A DNA stretch of 64,000 nt. Origin: Gammaproteobacteria bacterium. Its GTDB lineage: Bacteria > Pseudomonadota > Gammaproteobacteria > UBA4575. Location of the stretch: assembly GCA_026713925.1 (NCBI GenBank), contig JAPONM010000036.1, positions 179,344 to 243,343 of the forward strand. The letters are read 5' to 3'. The position numbers were made by a program, and so were the translations under genes. The first letter of the stretch is position 1. The number at the start of each line of letters is the position of its first letter. The notes beneath the pieces were generated by a model. It worked only from the letters and a program-made list of their open reading frames with translations, did not search any database and had not been told where the DNA came from. This document shows, in pieces, positions 53,767 to 63,407 of this stretch.

Positions 53767-55450
53767 CCTGAATCCGGCACTGATCCTGGTGCTGGGACCG
53801 TTACTGATTCCGGTCCTGAAAGGCAACGTGCGCACAGTGTATACACTGCTGCTACCGGTCCTGTCTTTTGTGCAGCTGTATACCCTGCCCGCAGGCAGTC
53901 ATGCAGAAGTTGAAGTTTTTGACCTGACCCTCATGACACTGCACATGGACAGGCTCAGTTTCATGTTCGCGGTGATCTTCCACATTGCAGCCTTCATCGC
54001 AACAGTGTATTCCTTGCACCTGCGTGACAGCCTGCAACAGGCCATTGGCCTGGTCTATGCAGGCTGTGCACTCGGTGTAGTGCTGGCCGGTGACCTGGTG
54101 ACCCTTTTCATATACTGGGAAGCCGCTGCCGTTTCTTCGGTATTCCTGATCTGGGCGCGGCGCACCCCGTCATCCTATCGGGCAGGCATGCGCTACCTGA
54201 TCATACAGGTTATCTCAGGGTTCCTGCTGCTGGCCGGAATCATCCTGCATGCCCGTGCCGGCGGGTCAATTGAATTTACCCGGCTGGACCTGAACAGTCC
54301 GGGAGGCCTGCTCATCTTCCTGGCCTTTGGAATCAAGTGCGCATTTCCACTGTTACACAGTTGGCTGGTCGACGCCTACCCGGAAGCCACGGAGACTGGA
54401 ACGGTGGTGCTATCGGCCTTTACTACCAAAATGGCAGTCTATGCGCTGGCCACGGCGTTTCCGGGAACGGAAATTCTGATCTGGATCGGGTTGATCATGA
54501 CTGCCTTTCCGATTTTCTATGCTGTGATCGAAAATGACCTGCGCCGGGTGCTGACGTACAGCATGATTAACCAGTTGGGATTCATGGTGGTTGGAGTGGG
54601 TATCGGTACTGAACTGGCACTCAACGGTACTGCAGCCCACGCGTTTGCAGACATCCTGTTCAAGGGACTGCTGTTCATGAGTATGGGCGCAGTGCTGCTG
54701 CGCACTGGAAAGATCAATGGTTCGGACCTGGGAGGGCTGTACAAATCCATGCCGTATACAACCGGCTTTTGCATCATCGGTGCAGCTTCCATCTCGGCCT
54801 TCCCCTTGTTCAGCGCATTCGTTACCAAATCGATGATCATGGAAGCTGCAGCCCATGAAGGCCTTACGCTTGCCTGGTTGGTTATGCTGTTCGCCTCAGC
54901 CGGGGTATTCCACCATGCCGGAATCAAAATTCCGTTTTTTGCATTCTTTGCCCATGACAGCGGCATTCGCTGCAAGGAGGCACCGGTTAGCATGCTGATC
55001 GCAATGGCGTTGGCCGCAGCCGTGTCGATGTGTATCGGGATCTTTCCGCAGACCCTGTATGCACTGCTGCCCTATCAGACGGAATATGAGCCATTTACCT
55101 TCACGCATGTCATCACCCAGCTCCAGTTGTTGTTGTTCTCGGCACTCGCGTTTACCTGGCTGCTTCGACAGGGTATCTACCCTCCTGAATTGCATTCCGT
55201 GAACATCGATGCGGACTGGCTGTACCGCAAACCGGGGGCGTGGCTGGCACGCCAAACCCTGAAATCGGTCGCATCCGGCGAGAAGGGTATATTCATCTCG
55301 ATTAAGAAACTTTCATTTGAAGCGGCGGCGCGCCTGCACCGTCATCATGGACCGCAGGGCCTGCTTGCGAAAACCTGGCCAACCGGAAGTATGGTCCTGT
55401 GGGTAGCCTTCCTGCTCGGCGTATACCTGATCTTTTACTACCTGTATTGA
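53756..55450 (+). CDS. MrpD-like antiporter subunit (third copy)
   Basis: This is the largest of the three NuoL/M/N-type subunits, 564 residues. The charges are again conserved: Glu in LFIYWEAAAVSSVFL, Lys in FGIKCAFPLLHSWLVDAYP and TTKMAVYALATAF. A C-terminal extension of about 100 residues has a polar stretch and a last helix (VLWVAFLLGVYLIFYYLY). That recalls the long tails of NuoL-like subunits, so it may take the place of the missing MrpA N-terminal part. It ends 14 bases from the convergent NTF2-like gene. Confidence 0.9.
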   Translation: MITNLNPALILVLGPLLIPVLKGNVRTVYTLLLPVLSFVQLYTLPAGSHAEVEVFDLTLMTLHMDRLSFMFAVIFHIAAFIATVYSLHLRDSLQQAIGLVYAGCALGVVLAGDLVTLFIYWEAAAVSSVFLIWARRTPSSYRAGMRYLIIQVISGFLLLAGIILHARAGGSIEFTRLDLNSPGGLLIFLAFGIKCAFPLLHSWLVDAYPEATETGTVVLSAFTTKMAVYALATAFPGTEILIWIGLIMTAFPIFYAVIENDLRRVLTYSMINQLGFMVVGVGIGTELALNGTAAHAFADILFKGLLFMSMGAVLLRTGKINGSDLGGLYKSMPYTTGFCIIGAASISAFPLFSAFVTKSMIMEAAAHEGLTLAWLVMLFASAGVFHHAGIKIPFFAFFAHDSGIRCKEAPVSMLIAMALAAAVSMCIGIFPQTLYALLPYQTEYEPFTFTHVITQLQLLLFSALAFTWLLRQGIYPPELHSVNIDADWLYRKPGAWLARQTLKSVASGEKGIFISIKKLSFEAAARLHRHHGPQGLLAKTWPTGSMVLWVAFLLGVYLIFYYLY

Positions 55451-55464
55451 AACCGCACCAGGAG

Positions 55465-55902
55465 CTAGTGAATGATCTGCGCCTCTTCCGTCTCATCGAA
55501 CTGCGACTCCAAGACGGTATACAGTTCGGCTGATGCATGATGAAGGATCATATGCCAGCTGTTCTTGACCCTGACGTAGACGTTCGTGGCAAAGATCTCC
55601 GACTGCACCTCACCGTCTATCAGGATGTCCTCGACAACATGATGGATGGCAACGTCCTGTTCGCGCATGATCTTCTTTCGATTGATGCCTAACTCGATGT
55701 TCTGGTCACAGGAAAATATCTGCTCCCAGCTTTTGCGGATGTGTGCCCCGCCCTGCAGGCGGGTGCCGCCCGGGTGGATGCAGACAATATCCCTGTCCTG
55801 GCACCAGACGGACATCATCAACTCGATGTCCCCCTGATGAAACGAGCGGTAAAAGGCCTCTTCAGCCTGTTCGGATGTCGGGAAGCTGTTTGGATTTTGC
55901 AT
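55465..55902 (-). CDS. NTF2-like (SnoaL/DUF4440-type) protein
   Basis: This 145-residue soluble protein has the cone-shaped NTF2 fold. EEAFYRSFHQGDIELMMSVW and IVCIHPGGTRLQGGAHIRKSW are typical of the SnoaL_3/DUF4440 subgroup, as is NVYVRVKNSWHMILHHAS at the end. Members include enzymes and binding proteins, and no catalytic residues can be assigned. It is divergent from the Rieske-protein gene across about 50 bases. Confidence 0.85.
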   Translation of the reverse strand: MQNPNSFPTSEQAEEAFYRSFHQGDIELMMSVWCQDRDIVCIHPGGTRLQGGAHIRKSWEQIFSCDQNIELGINRKKIMREQDVAIHHVVEDILIDGEVQSEIFATNVYVRVKNSWHMILHHASAELYTVLESQFDETEEAQIIH

Positions 55903-55955
55903 AGTTTTCCAGTTCAGTTTAATTATGTATTGATATGAAGAATATTTAAATTGCC

Positions 55956-56297
55956 ATGACCAGCATACAAAAACAATTATGTAGCTATGATGAAATACCC
56001 GATCCGGGCAGTAAGGGTCTGTTTATCGAGATATATGGTACACGGATCAGCATCCTTGTCGTCAAGAAAAACAAGAAAGTATATGCCTATGAAAATTCCT
56101 GCCCGCATACGGGGGGGCCGCTGGACTGGACGCCCGACTGTTTTCTGGACGAGGAGGGAAATTATATCCAGTGCGCCAATCACGGTGCCCTGTTTCAGAT
56201 CAGGGACGGCTTGTGCCTGTACGGTCCGTGCAGGAACCAGCATCTTCGGGCCCTGACCTGCACGGTCCGCAACCACATGATCCATGTCCTGCTTTGA
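55956..56297 (+). CDS. Rieske [2Fe-2S] protein
   Basis: This small soluble ferredoxin-like protein of 113 residues has a complete Rieske centre: SCPHTGGPLDW supplies Cys and His, and QCANHGALFQI the second pair. It has no membrane anchor or oxygenase domain. Such single-domain Rieske proteins serve as electron carriers or redox partners. The partner here is unknown. A small membrane-protein gene follows on the same strand. Confidence 0.9.
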   Translation: MTSIQKQLCSYDEIPDPGSKGLFIEIYGTRISILVVKKNKKVYAYENSCPHTGGPLDWTPDCFLDEEGNYIQCANHGALFQIRDGLCLYGPCRNQHLRALTCTVRNHMIHVLL

Positions 56298-56407
56298 GTT
56301 CTAGCACAATTACCGGGTACATCAGGCTTTCCGATATGGCATAATTCGTCCAGGAGCAGGGTACGCAGCAACCGGGCAGTGAATTGAAAATAAATTCGGC
56401 AGCAGTC

Positions 56408-56701
56408 ATGACACCAAATACGATGATTCCTGTTCTCAGTGCAGTCACGAGTTGGTTGCTGGCGATATTTCTGGTCGTGCAACTGTTGTCCGGCACCTTT
56501 GACGAGCGCAGCTGTCAGACCACCTGCGTCAACACCGTATTCTGGATATCCTTCGCCGTCGCCGCACTGGGCATGATTTTCAGTGCCAGCATCCTGTTCT
56601 CAAGAAAATCAGGATGGATCAATAACCTGTGCCTGCTCGCCTTGCTGGGCCTGTGCGGAATCTATGTGGCCACCATCCTGATCGGCACCTTCGGAATATA
56701 G
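56408..56701 (+). CDS. Unknown small membrane protein
   Basis: This 97-residue protein has three hydrophobic segments (about 9-28, 43-62 and 73-95) separated by a short loop with two cysteines (CQTTC). The ATG at 56408 is used; a TTG at 56384 or ATG at 56423 are possible. No family is recognised. It lies between the Rieske gene and the convergent recG. Confidence 0.65.
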   Translation: MTPNTMIPVLSAVTSWLLAIFLVVQLLSGTFDERSCQTTCVNTVFWISFAVAALGMIFSASILFSRKSGWINNLCLLALLGLCGIYVATILIGTFGI

Positions 56702-56725
56702 GCCACCTGCTGAAATGCGTGCTGG

Positions 56726-58831
56726 CTACACCTGACCGAACTCCATCGATTTTCCCAGCCACCTGTCAATCAGGGCATCCACTTGGTGCGGATGTCCGGT
56801 AAAAAGCATCTTTGCACATTCCTGCACCTGCGGGATCAGGTCCTGATCCCGCAGGATATTTGCGATCCGCAATTGCAGCATGCCCGTCTGTCGGGTACCT
56901 AGTACTTCACCCGGCCCACGGATTTCCAGATCGACCTGGGCAATCCTGAATCCGTTGGTGGTGGCTCGCATGGTGTCGATACGCAACTTGGCATTCTGCG
57001 TAAGCGGGGAACTGAAAAGCAGCACACAACTGCTTTCCCGGCTGCCCCTCCCAACTCGCCCGCGTAACTGGTGCAGTTGTGCCAGACCCAGCCGCTCTGC
57101 ATTCTCGATGATCATCAGGCTGGCATTGGCCACATCGACCCCGACCTCGATCACAGTAGTTGCCACCAGCAGATCAATCCTGCGGTGTGCAAAATCTTGC
57201 ATCACTGCATTTTTTTCCTTTCCCTTCATGCGCCCGTGCACGAGTCCGACCGTAACACCTTCCAGACAGCTGTTGAGTTCCCGGTACACGTCTTCTGCCG
57301 CCTGACACTGCATTGCTTCCGATTCCTCGACCAGTGTGCAGACCCAGTAAGCCTGCTGGCCATGTCTACAGGCACTGGAGACCCGTGCGACCACCTCATG
57401 TCGTCTTTCCTGTGGCACTGCAATGGTGCTGACCGGCTTGCGCCCGGGTGGCAGCTCATCGATTACTGAATAGTCCAGGTCCGCATACGCCGTCATGGCC
57501 AGGGTACGGGGAATCGGGGTGGCAGTCATGATCAGTTGATGCGGGTGCAAGGCACCCTGTATACCTTTTTCACGCAAGGCCAGGCGCTGGTGCACCCCGA
57601 ATCGGTGCTGCTCGTCGACCACCACCAGGGCCAGACTCTTGAAGGTCACGCCTTGCTGGAACAAGGCATGAGTTCCTACGATAGCCTGTGCCTGGCCATT
57701 GGCAATCTGCGCCTTCATTTCACTGCTCTTGCCTGCCGTCATCCTGCCAGACAGCCAGCCCAACTGCACGCCCAGAGGTGTCAGCCAGTTCGAAAACACC
57801 TGCACATGCTGTTCAGCCAGGATTTCCGTAGGAGCCATCACAACAGCCTGGTAGCCGGCTTCGATCACTTGCAGACAGGCTGCCAAAGCAATCAGTGTCT
57901 TTCCGCTGCCCACATCACCCTGCACCAGGCGCAACATGGGATAAGGGTTTTCCAGGTCTGCAAAGACTGCTTCAATCACACGCAGTTGGGCAGCAGTGAG
58001 ATCGAATTCCAGACTTTCGACCACCTGGGTATACAGCCTGCCGGAAGGTGCAATGGGGATTGCGGGCTGCTTTTGGATCTGAAGTCTGAGCTTGTGCAGG
58101 CTCAGCTGCTGTGCAAGCAATTCCTCAAAGGCCAGTCGGCGCTGCATCACATGGACGCCCGAAGCCAATGCCTGGGTATTGGCTTCGGGCGGAGGACGAT
58201 GCACGAATCTCAGGGCCTCGATGATCGAGACCTGCTGGCCATCGATTTCAGGTGGAACCGGCAGCAAATCAAGTTCAGGTACCCGATCACCTTCGAGCCA
58301 GCGCAATGCCTGCGTGGTCAGGCGACGCAAAATGAGTTGATGCAGGCCTTCCGTTGTCGGATAGATCGGGGTCAGGTGGTCCTCGACTTTGATTGCTGCA
58401 CGCTCTGGATGAACCTCATATTCCGGATGCACCATTTCCAAGCCCTTGACCCCACGCCTGACCTCTCCGAAGCAGCGAATACTTGCACCGGACGCCAGAT
58501 TTTCATGCTGGGCCTTGCTGAAATAAAAAAACCGCAGCAGGATCCTGCCCGTGCCGTCGCTCACACTGGCCAGCAGCATGCGCCGCTTCCGGTAGACCGT
58601 TTCACTGTGTTCAACCGTGCCAATCAGGACACACTCGTCTCCAGGCTGCAAGGTGCCGATAGACCGGATGCGCGTGCGGTCCTGATAACGGATCGGTAGA
58701 TGGAAAAGCAGGTCCTGCAGGGTGTAGATCCGCAAACGCTGCAGATGCCCCCTGATTTTGGAGCCAACCCCCTTGAGAACAGTGACAGGAGGAAACGTAT
58801 CGCTGCTCAAGGAGCGCTCATACCGGTTCAT
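56726..58831 (-). CDS. recG: ATP-dependent DNA helicase RecG
   Basis: RecG reverses and remodels stalled forks and branched DNA. The 701 residues contain the N-terminal wedge domain with OB fold (VLKGVGSKIRGHLQRL early, GRILLRFFYFSKAQ later) and two helicase lobes. These show GDVGSGKTLIA (Walker A), VVDEQHRFG (DEQH box), ATPIPRTLAM and GRVGRGSRESSCVL. It is the last gene of the gmk-rpoZ-spoT-ridA-recG series, a common order in gammaproteobacteria. Confidence 0.97.
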   Translation of the reverse strand: MNRYERSLSSDTFPPVTVLKGVGSKIRGHLQRLRIYTLQDLLFHLPIRYQDRTRIRSIGTLQPGDECVLIGTVEHSETVYRKRRMLLASVSDGTGRILLRFFYFSKAQHENLASGASIRCFGEVRRGVKGLEMVHPEYEVHPERAAIKVEDHLTPIYPTTEGLHQLILRRLTTQALRWLEGDRVPELDLLPVPPEIDGQQVSIIEALRFVHRPPPEANTQALASGVHVMQRRLAFEELLAQQLSLHKLRLQIQKQPAIPIAPSGRLYTQVVESLEFDLTAAQLRVIEAVFADLENPYPMLRLVQGDVGSGKTLIALAACLQVIEAGYQAVVMAPTEILAEQHVQVFSNWLTPLGVQLGWLSGRMTAGKSSEMKAQIANGQAQAIVGTHALFQQGVTFKSLALVVVDEQHRFGVHQRLALREKGIQGALHPHQLIMTATPIPRTLAMTAYADLDYSVIDELPPGRKPVSTIAVPQERRHEVVARVSSACRHGQQAYWVCTLVEESEAMQCQAAEDVYRELNSCLEGVTVGLVHGRMKGKEKNAVMQDFAHRRIDLLVATTVIEVGVDVANASLMIIENAERLGLAQLHQLRGRVGRGSRESSCVLLFSSPLTQNAKLRIDTMRATTNGFRIAQVDLEIRGPGEVLGTRQTGMLQLRIANILRDQDLIPQVQECAKMLFTGHPHQVDALIDRWLGKSMEFGQV

Positions 58832-58872
58832 TCAAAGCAAATACGACTCGACGGACAACACGTGCAAACTGT

Positions 58873-59256
58873 TCAGTCCAGGTGCATGATGGCATCCATT
58901 TCTACCCCTGCGCCTTTGGGCAACGCAGCCACACCGATGGCCGCACGTGCCGGGTAGGGCGTTGCAAAGTATTTGGACATGACTTCATTGACCACGGGGA
59001 AATGAGCGAGATCAGTCAGGAAGATATTCAGTTTCACGACTTGGTTCAGGGTGCCGCCAGCAGCCTGAGCCACGGCCTGAAGGTTGTCAAATACCTGGGA
59101 AATCTGTGCCCGCATATCCTGATCTACAAGCTTCATGGAGACTGGCTCAAGAGGGATCTGGCCGGACAGGTATACCGTATTACCGACCTTGACTGCCTGA
59201 GAATAAGTGCCTATGGCCTGGGGTGCATGCTCGGTTGCAATGATCTCGCGCGCCAT
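58873..59256 (-). CDS. ridA: Reactive intermediate deaminase RidA
   Basis: RidA hydrolyses reactive enamines and imines released by PLP enzymes. It is a 127-residue trimer-forming protein. [21 protein letters not shown] and [20 protein letters not shown] carry the conserved Gly/Tyr and the catalytic arginine (in ARAAIGV). It lies 15 bases after spoT on the same strand. Confidence 0.96.
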   Translation of the reverse strand: MAREIIATEHAPQAIGTYSQAVKVGNTVYLSGQIPLEPVSMKLVDQDMRAQISQVFDNLQAVAQAAGGTLNQVVKLNIFLTDLAHFPVVNEVMSKYFATPYPARAAIGVAALPKGAGVEMDAIMHLD

Positions 59257-59271
59257 GTGTACATCTCCTTT

Positions 59272-61434
59272 TCAAATACGTTTAACCTTGTAGATTTTCG
59301 GCGTGTTGCGGACAGCCCGGATAATTCGGGCCAGGTGATCACGGTCCCTGACCGTGAGCAAAACGGTAATGGTAGTCGTTGCGCCATATTTTTCATCCGC
59401 CATGATGTTTTCGATATTGGAGCTTTCTTCCGAGATCCTGGCAGCCACCACGGCCAGTACACCCGGCTCATTGGCCGTCTTGATGCTGATTTCCGCAGAA
59501 AATTCGCTGCCTGGATTGCTGTCCCAGTAGACGTGAATCCATTTGTTCCGACTGCTCCTGCCAATATTGCGGCACTTGATGAAATGCACGACCAGACCCT
59601 TGCCCGCAGTCATCACGCCGACTACCGGATCGCCAGGGATGGGGTGACAGCATTTCCCGTAGCTCACTACCATGCCTTCCGTGCCACGGATCGCCAGGGG
59701 CTTCTTTTTTTCGCTCCTGCGGCGCAAGCGGATCCACCGACTGCGCCGCGAGACCAAGTGTTTGATCACAAACGGTGCCAAGCGGTCCCCCAGTCCCACT
59801 TCTTCAAACAACTGCTGCTCGGATTCCAGTTGCAGCTCATCAAGCAAATGTGCGAGATCCCGCTTGCCGACATCTTCCCAGGTTTTTTCATACGCCTGTA
59901 GCGCTTGGTTCAGCAGCCGCAGACCCAGTTCACCCGCTTCCTCTTTCTGCAGATTCTTGAGGTAACTGCGGATATTTGTGCGCGCCTTGGCGGTAACAAT
60001 AAAATTCAGCCAGGCTGGATTCGGATGAGCATCGCCCGAAGTGATAATGTCGATGGTTTGCCCATTCTCCAGGACCGTACTCAAGGGTTCCTGTCGGCGG
60101 TTGATCCGGGCTGCAATGCAATGGTTTCCGATATCCGAATGCACAGCATAGGCAAAATCTACTGCCGTGGCATTGGTGGGTAATTCCATGATGTCGCCCC
60201 TCGGGGTGAACACATAGATTTCATCATAAAACAGGTCGATCTTGACGCTCTCCAGAAATTCAAGCGAACTGCCGGAGCTGTGCTGCATTTCCGCTACGGT
60301 CTTGAGCCATTCCCGGGTCCGTGTATGCGGTGCAGCATGGTCTCCCTTGCTGTCCTTGTACATCCAGTGCGCAGCAATCCCGGACTGCGCAACCTGGTCC
60401 ATTTCTTCGGAGCGGATCTGCACTTCAATTGGAATCCCTTTCGGCCCGAATAGAACAGTATGCAGTGACTGATAAGCATTTTTCTTGGGGATGGCAATAT
60501 AGTCCTTGAATTTTCCGGGAACCGGCTTGTACAGGTTATGGATCACACCGATCACACGGTAACAGGTGTCCACGTCAACAGCGACGATCCTGAAGCCAAA
60601 GACGTCAAACACCTCTGAGAACTGCAGATGCTTTTCTTTCATCTTCCTGTAAATGCTGTACGTGTTTTTCTCGCGTCCGTGAATCCTGCTGACGATGCCC
60701 GCTTCTTCCAGCCTCTCGCAGATGTTCTTTTCCACTTCCTGCAACAGCTTCTTGCGATTGACATTTGTGCGCTTGACGGACTCCTGTAACACCTCGTAGC
60801 GTCGTGGCCACAGTATCTGAAACGAAAGCTCTTCAAGCTCCATGCACAGTTCGTGCATCCCCAGCCGCATTGCAATGGGCGCATAGATATCCAGGGTTTC
60901 ACGCGCGATCCGTCTGCGCTTGGTATAGTTCATCACGCTTACCGTGCGCATGTTGTGCAGCCGGTCCGCAAGCTTGATAATGATGACACGTATGTCTTTT
61001 GCAAAAGCGAGCATCATTTTCCGGAAGTTTTCAGCCTGAGCTTCCCGCTTGGAGCCGAATTCCAGATTGGTGAGTTTGCTGACCCCGTCCACCAGTTCAG
61101 CAACATCCTTGCCAAACTCATCGGTGATCTGTTCCTTGGCAGTTTCCGTGTCTTCGATGACATCGTGCAGAATGGCCGCAGTAATTGTCTGCGAGTCCAT
61201 ATGCATTCCGGCCAGGATCCTGGCTACGGCAAGCGGATGATAGATATAGGGCTCGCCGGTAAGGCGTGTCTGGCCCTCATGTGCAGCGGCACTGAACAGG
61301 TAGGCATGATATACATTCTTGATGTACTGCGGTTCCAGGTAGGTTTCCAGCAACGCACACAGGTCACTGATCAGGAATCGCGAAGGGTAATTTGCAACCA
61401 GTTTTTCGCTAGCGGATTTTGCAACACTAGCCAT
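59272..61434 (-). CDS. spoT: Bifunctional (p)ppGpp synthetase/hydrolase SpoT
   Basis: SpoT balances synthesis and breakdown of the starvation alarmone (p)ppGpp. The 720 residues have an N-terminal HD hydrolase domain (PYIYHPLAVARIL, AAILHDVIEDTE, KLADRLHNMRTV), a synthetase domain (FSEVFDVFGFRIV, KNAYQSLHTVLFGPKG, IEVQIRSEEMDQVAQSG), a TGS domain (IYVFTPRGDIMELP) and a C-terminal ACT domain. Hydrolase residues are intact and synthetase residues appear so. It lies between rpoZ and ridA. Confidence 0.96.
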   Translation of the reverse strand: MASVAKSASEKLVANYPSRFLISDLCALLETYLEPQYIKNVYHAYLFSAAAHEGQTRLTGEPYIYHPLAVARILAGMHMDSQTITAAILHDVIEDTETAKEQITDEFGKDVAELVDGVSKLTNLEFGSKREAQAENFRKMMLAFAKDIRVIIIKLADRLHNMRTVSVMNYTKRRRIARETLDIYAPIAMRLGMHELCMELEELSFQILWPRRYEVLQESVKRTNVNRKKLLQEVEKNICERLEEAGIVSRIHGREKNTYSIYRKMKEKHLQFSEVFDVFGFRIVAVDVDTCYRVIGVIHNLYKPVPGKFKDYIAIPKKNAYQSLHTVLFGPKGIPIEVQIRSEEMDQVAQSGIAAHWMYKDSKGDHAAPHTRTREWLKTVAEMQHSSGSSLEFLESVKIDLFYDEIYVFTPRGDIMELPTNATAVDFAYAVHSDIGNHCIAARINRRQEPLSTVLENGQTIDIITSGDAHPNPAWLNFIVTAKARTNIRSYLKNLQKEEAGELGLRLLNQALQAYEKTWEDVGKRDLAHLLDELQLESEQQLFEEVGLGDRLAPFVIKHLVSRRSRWIRLRRRSEKKKPLAIRGTEGMVVSYGKCCHPIPGDPVVGVMTAGKGLVVHFIKCRNIGRSSRNKWIHVYWDSNPGSEFSAEISIKTANEPGVLAVVAARISEESSNIENIMADEKYGATTTITVLLTVRDRDHLARIIRAVRNTPKIYKVKRI

Positions 61435-61464
61435 CGGTGCTACAAGGACCTGTCAGAGGGTCAC

Positions 61465-62013
61465 CTAGGGCCCCTGTTCCTCTTCAGATGACGAATCCGG
61501 ATCGCCCGGGGACAAGCCGGAGCCCGTATCAGATGCCAGGCCCGGCGACTCCAGGAGCTGCCAGCCGGATTTTTTCATACCTGCATCGGAGTCCGAACCG
61601 GACACCTGTTCGTGTCCAGCCTCTGCTCCTGCCACAGGCTGTGCATCATCGGGACGGTCCAGGCCTTGTCTGAGAAAGCTGTCGGGCGCTTCTGCAGCTT
61701 CGGGTTTTTGGTCCTGACCAAACCCGGTCTGGTTCATTTCACGGCTGATCTCGCTATACAGGGCAGCCAACTCGTCTTCAACAAATTCCGCATCCCCTTC
61801 CGCCATTGCAGCCGATGATTCACGCATTGTCTCGTCATTGACCAGATTCTCCGCGATTTCGCGCAATGCCACCACTGTGGGCTTGTCGTTCTCCCAAGGT
61901 ACAAGTGGTTCTGCACCTCGCACGAGCTGGCGTGCCCGGCTACTTGCCAGCAATACCAGCTTGAAGCGGTTTTCCACATGCTCCAGACAATCTTCCACCG
62001 TTATACGAGCCAT
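61465..62013 (-). CDS. rpoZ: RNA polymerase omega subunit with long acidic tail
   Basis: Omega helps assemble and stabilise RNA polymerase and binds ppGpp in proteobacteria. The first 75 residues are normal omega ([42 protein letters not shown]). The protein then continues to 182 residues, about twice the usual 90. The extension has a helical Glu-rich part and a disordered tail rich in Asp, Ser, Gly and Pro. The reading frame is clean, so this looks like a real tail and not a mis-called stop. It precedes spoT, as is usual. Confidence 0.93.
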   Translation of the reverse strand: MARITVEDCLEHVENRFKLVLLASSRARQLVRGAEPLVPWENDKPTVVALREIAENLVNDETMRESSAAMAEGDAEFVEDELAALYSEISREMNQTGFGQDQKPEAAEAPDSFLRQGLDRPDDAQPVAGAEAGHEQVSGSDSDAGMKKSGWQLLESPGLASDTGSGLSPGDPDSSSEEEQGP

Positions 62014-62045
62014 TCCTTACTCCTAAATCAAGACAGATCAGCCAA

Positions 62046-62840
<795 letters not shown>

Positions 62841-62910
62841 TTAAAGCCGATGCGGTTCAGGCCATGAACCCTGCACCGCGCCCGAACACGCTAAAGCCAA
62901 GCTGGAGATA

Positions 62911-62946
62911 GCCGGCAGACAGGGTTTCAAGCCCCGTCACGCCGGC
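62911..62946 (-). terminator. Hairpin after the small lipoprotein gene
   Basis: GCCGGC at both ends encloses a second paired segment (GACGGG with CCCTGTC), giving a long, G+C-rich stem with a 7-base loop. It starts 8 bases after the lipoprotein stop. There is no T-tract, so it may be a 3'-end stabiliser or a weak terminator. Confidence 0.45.
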
Positions 62947-62953
62947 AGGATTA

Positions 62954-63151
62954 TCATTCTTCTTTCTCTTGGCTCATGGCCTGCTTCATTGCAGCCCCGT
63001 ATTTTTTCGCGTATTCGCTATCGCTGACCTTGTCCTGGGCTGTCAATTCACTGCTGGTATCGCCACCAACAACCGCAGATTCTTCAGATTTTTCACCGCT
63101 GCAGGCAATTAGTAGTGCAGAAGCGAACAAAACAAGAATTAGACTACGCAT
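62954..63151 (-). CDS. Small lipoprotein of unknown function
   Basis: This 65-residue protein has a lipoprotein signal peptide (LILVLFASALLIAC, lipobox LIAC at about 14-17). The mature part is acidic, Ser/Glu-rich and short, ending in a helix (YAKKYGAAMKQAMSQEKEE). No family is recognised. It stands alone between gmk and phoU with about 250 empty bases on each side. The ATG has a plausible GGAGT ribosome-binding site upstream. Confidence 0.7.
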   Translation of the reverse strand: MRSLILVLFASALLIACSGEKSEESAVVGGDTSSELTAQDKVSDSEYAKKYGAAMKQAMSQEKEE

Positions 63152-63407
63152 TTCAATTTCACTCCTTATTGTCCAGATTGTTTTAAGATCGTACCCCTAG
63201 AGGTTTTTTGTAGTATTGCTCAGAACCGGATGATGAAAGCAGTTACAGCAATTGTACGGCTGTACCACGACACCTGTACTGAACACATCCTGTGCAGGGT
63301 AACAATAGTACATGATAGCAATCAAGTTCAACGGGAAGTATATAGCTTTGTGACTACTTCGGGACCAGCAGAATGCTGCCTGGGAGGCTGTTGCAGGCCA
63401 AACCAGC

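Noticed and set aside
57536..58699. Open frame of 387 codons antisense to recG
   Set aside because: RecG motifs run through the same bases on the other strand, and the antisense product shows no family features.
63152..63407. Possible genes in the phoU-lipoprotein spacer
   Set aside because: Short frames on both strands lack ribosome-binding sites and protein-like composition.
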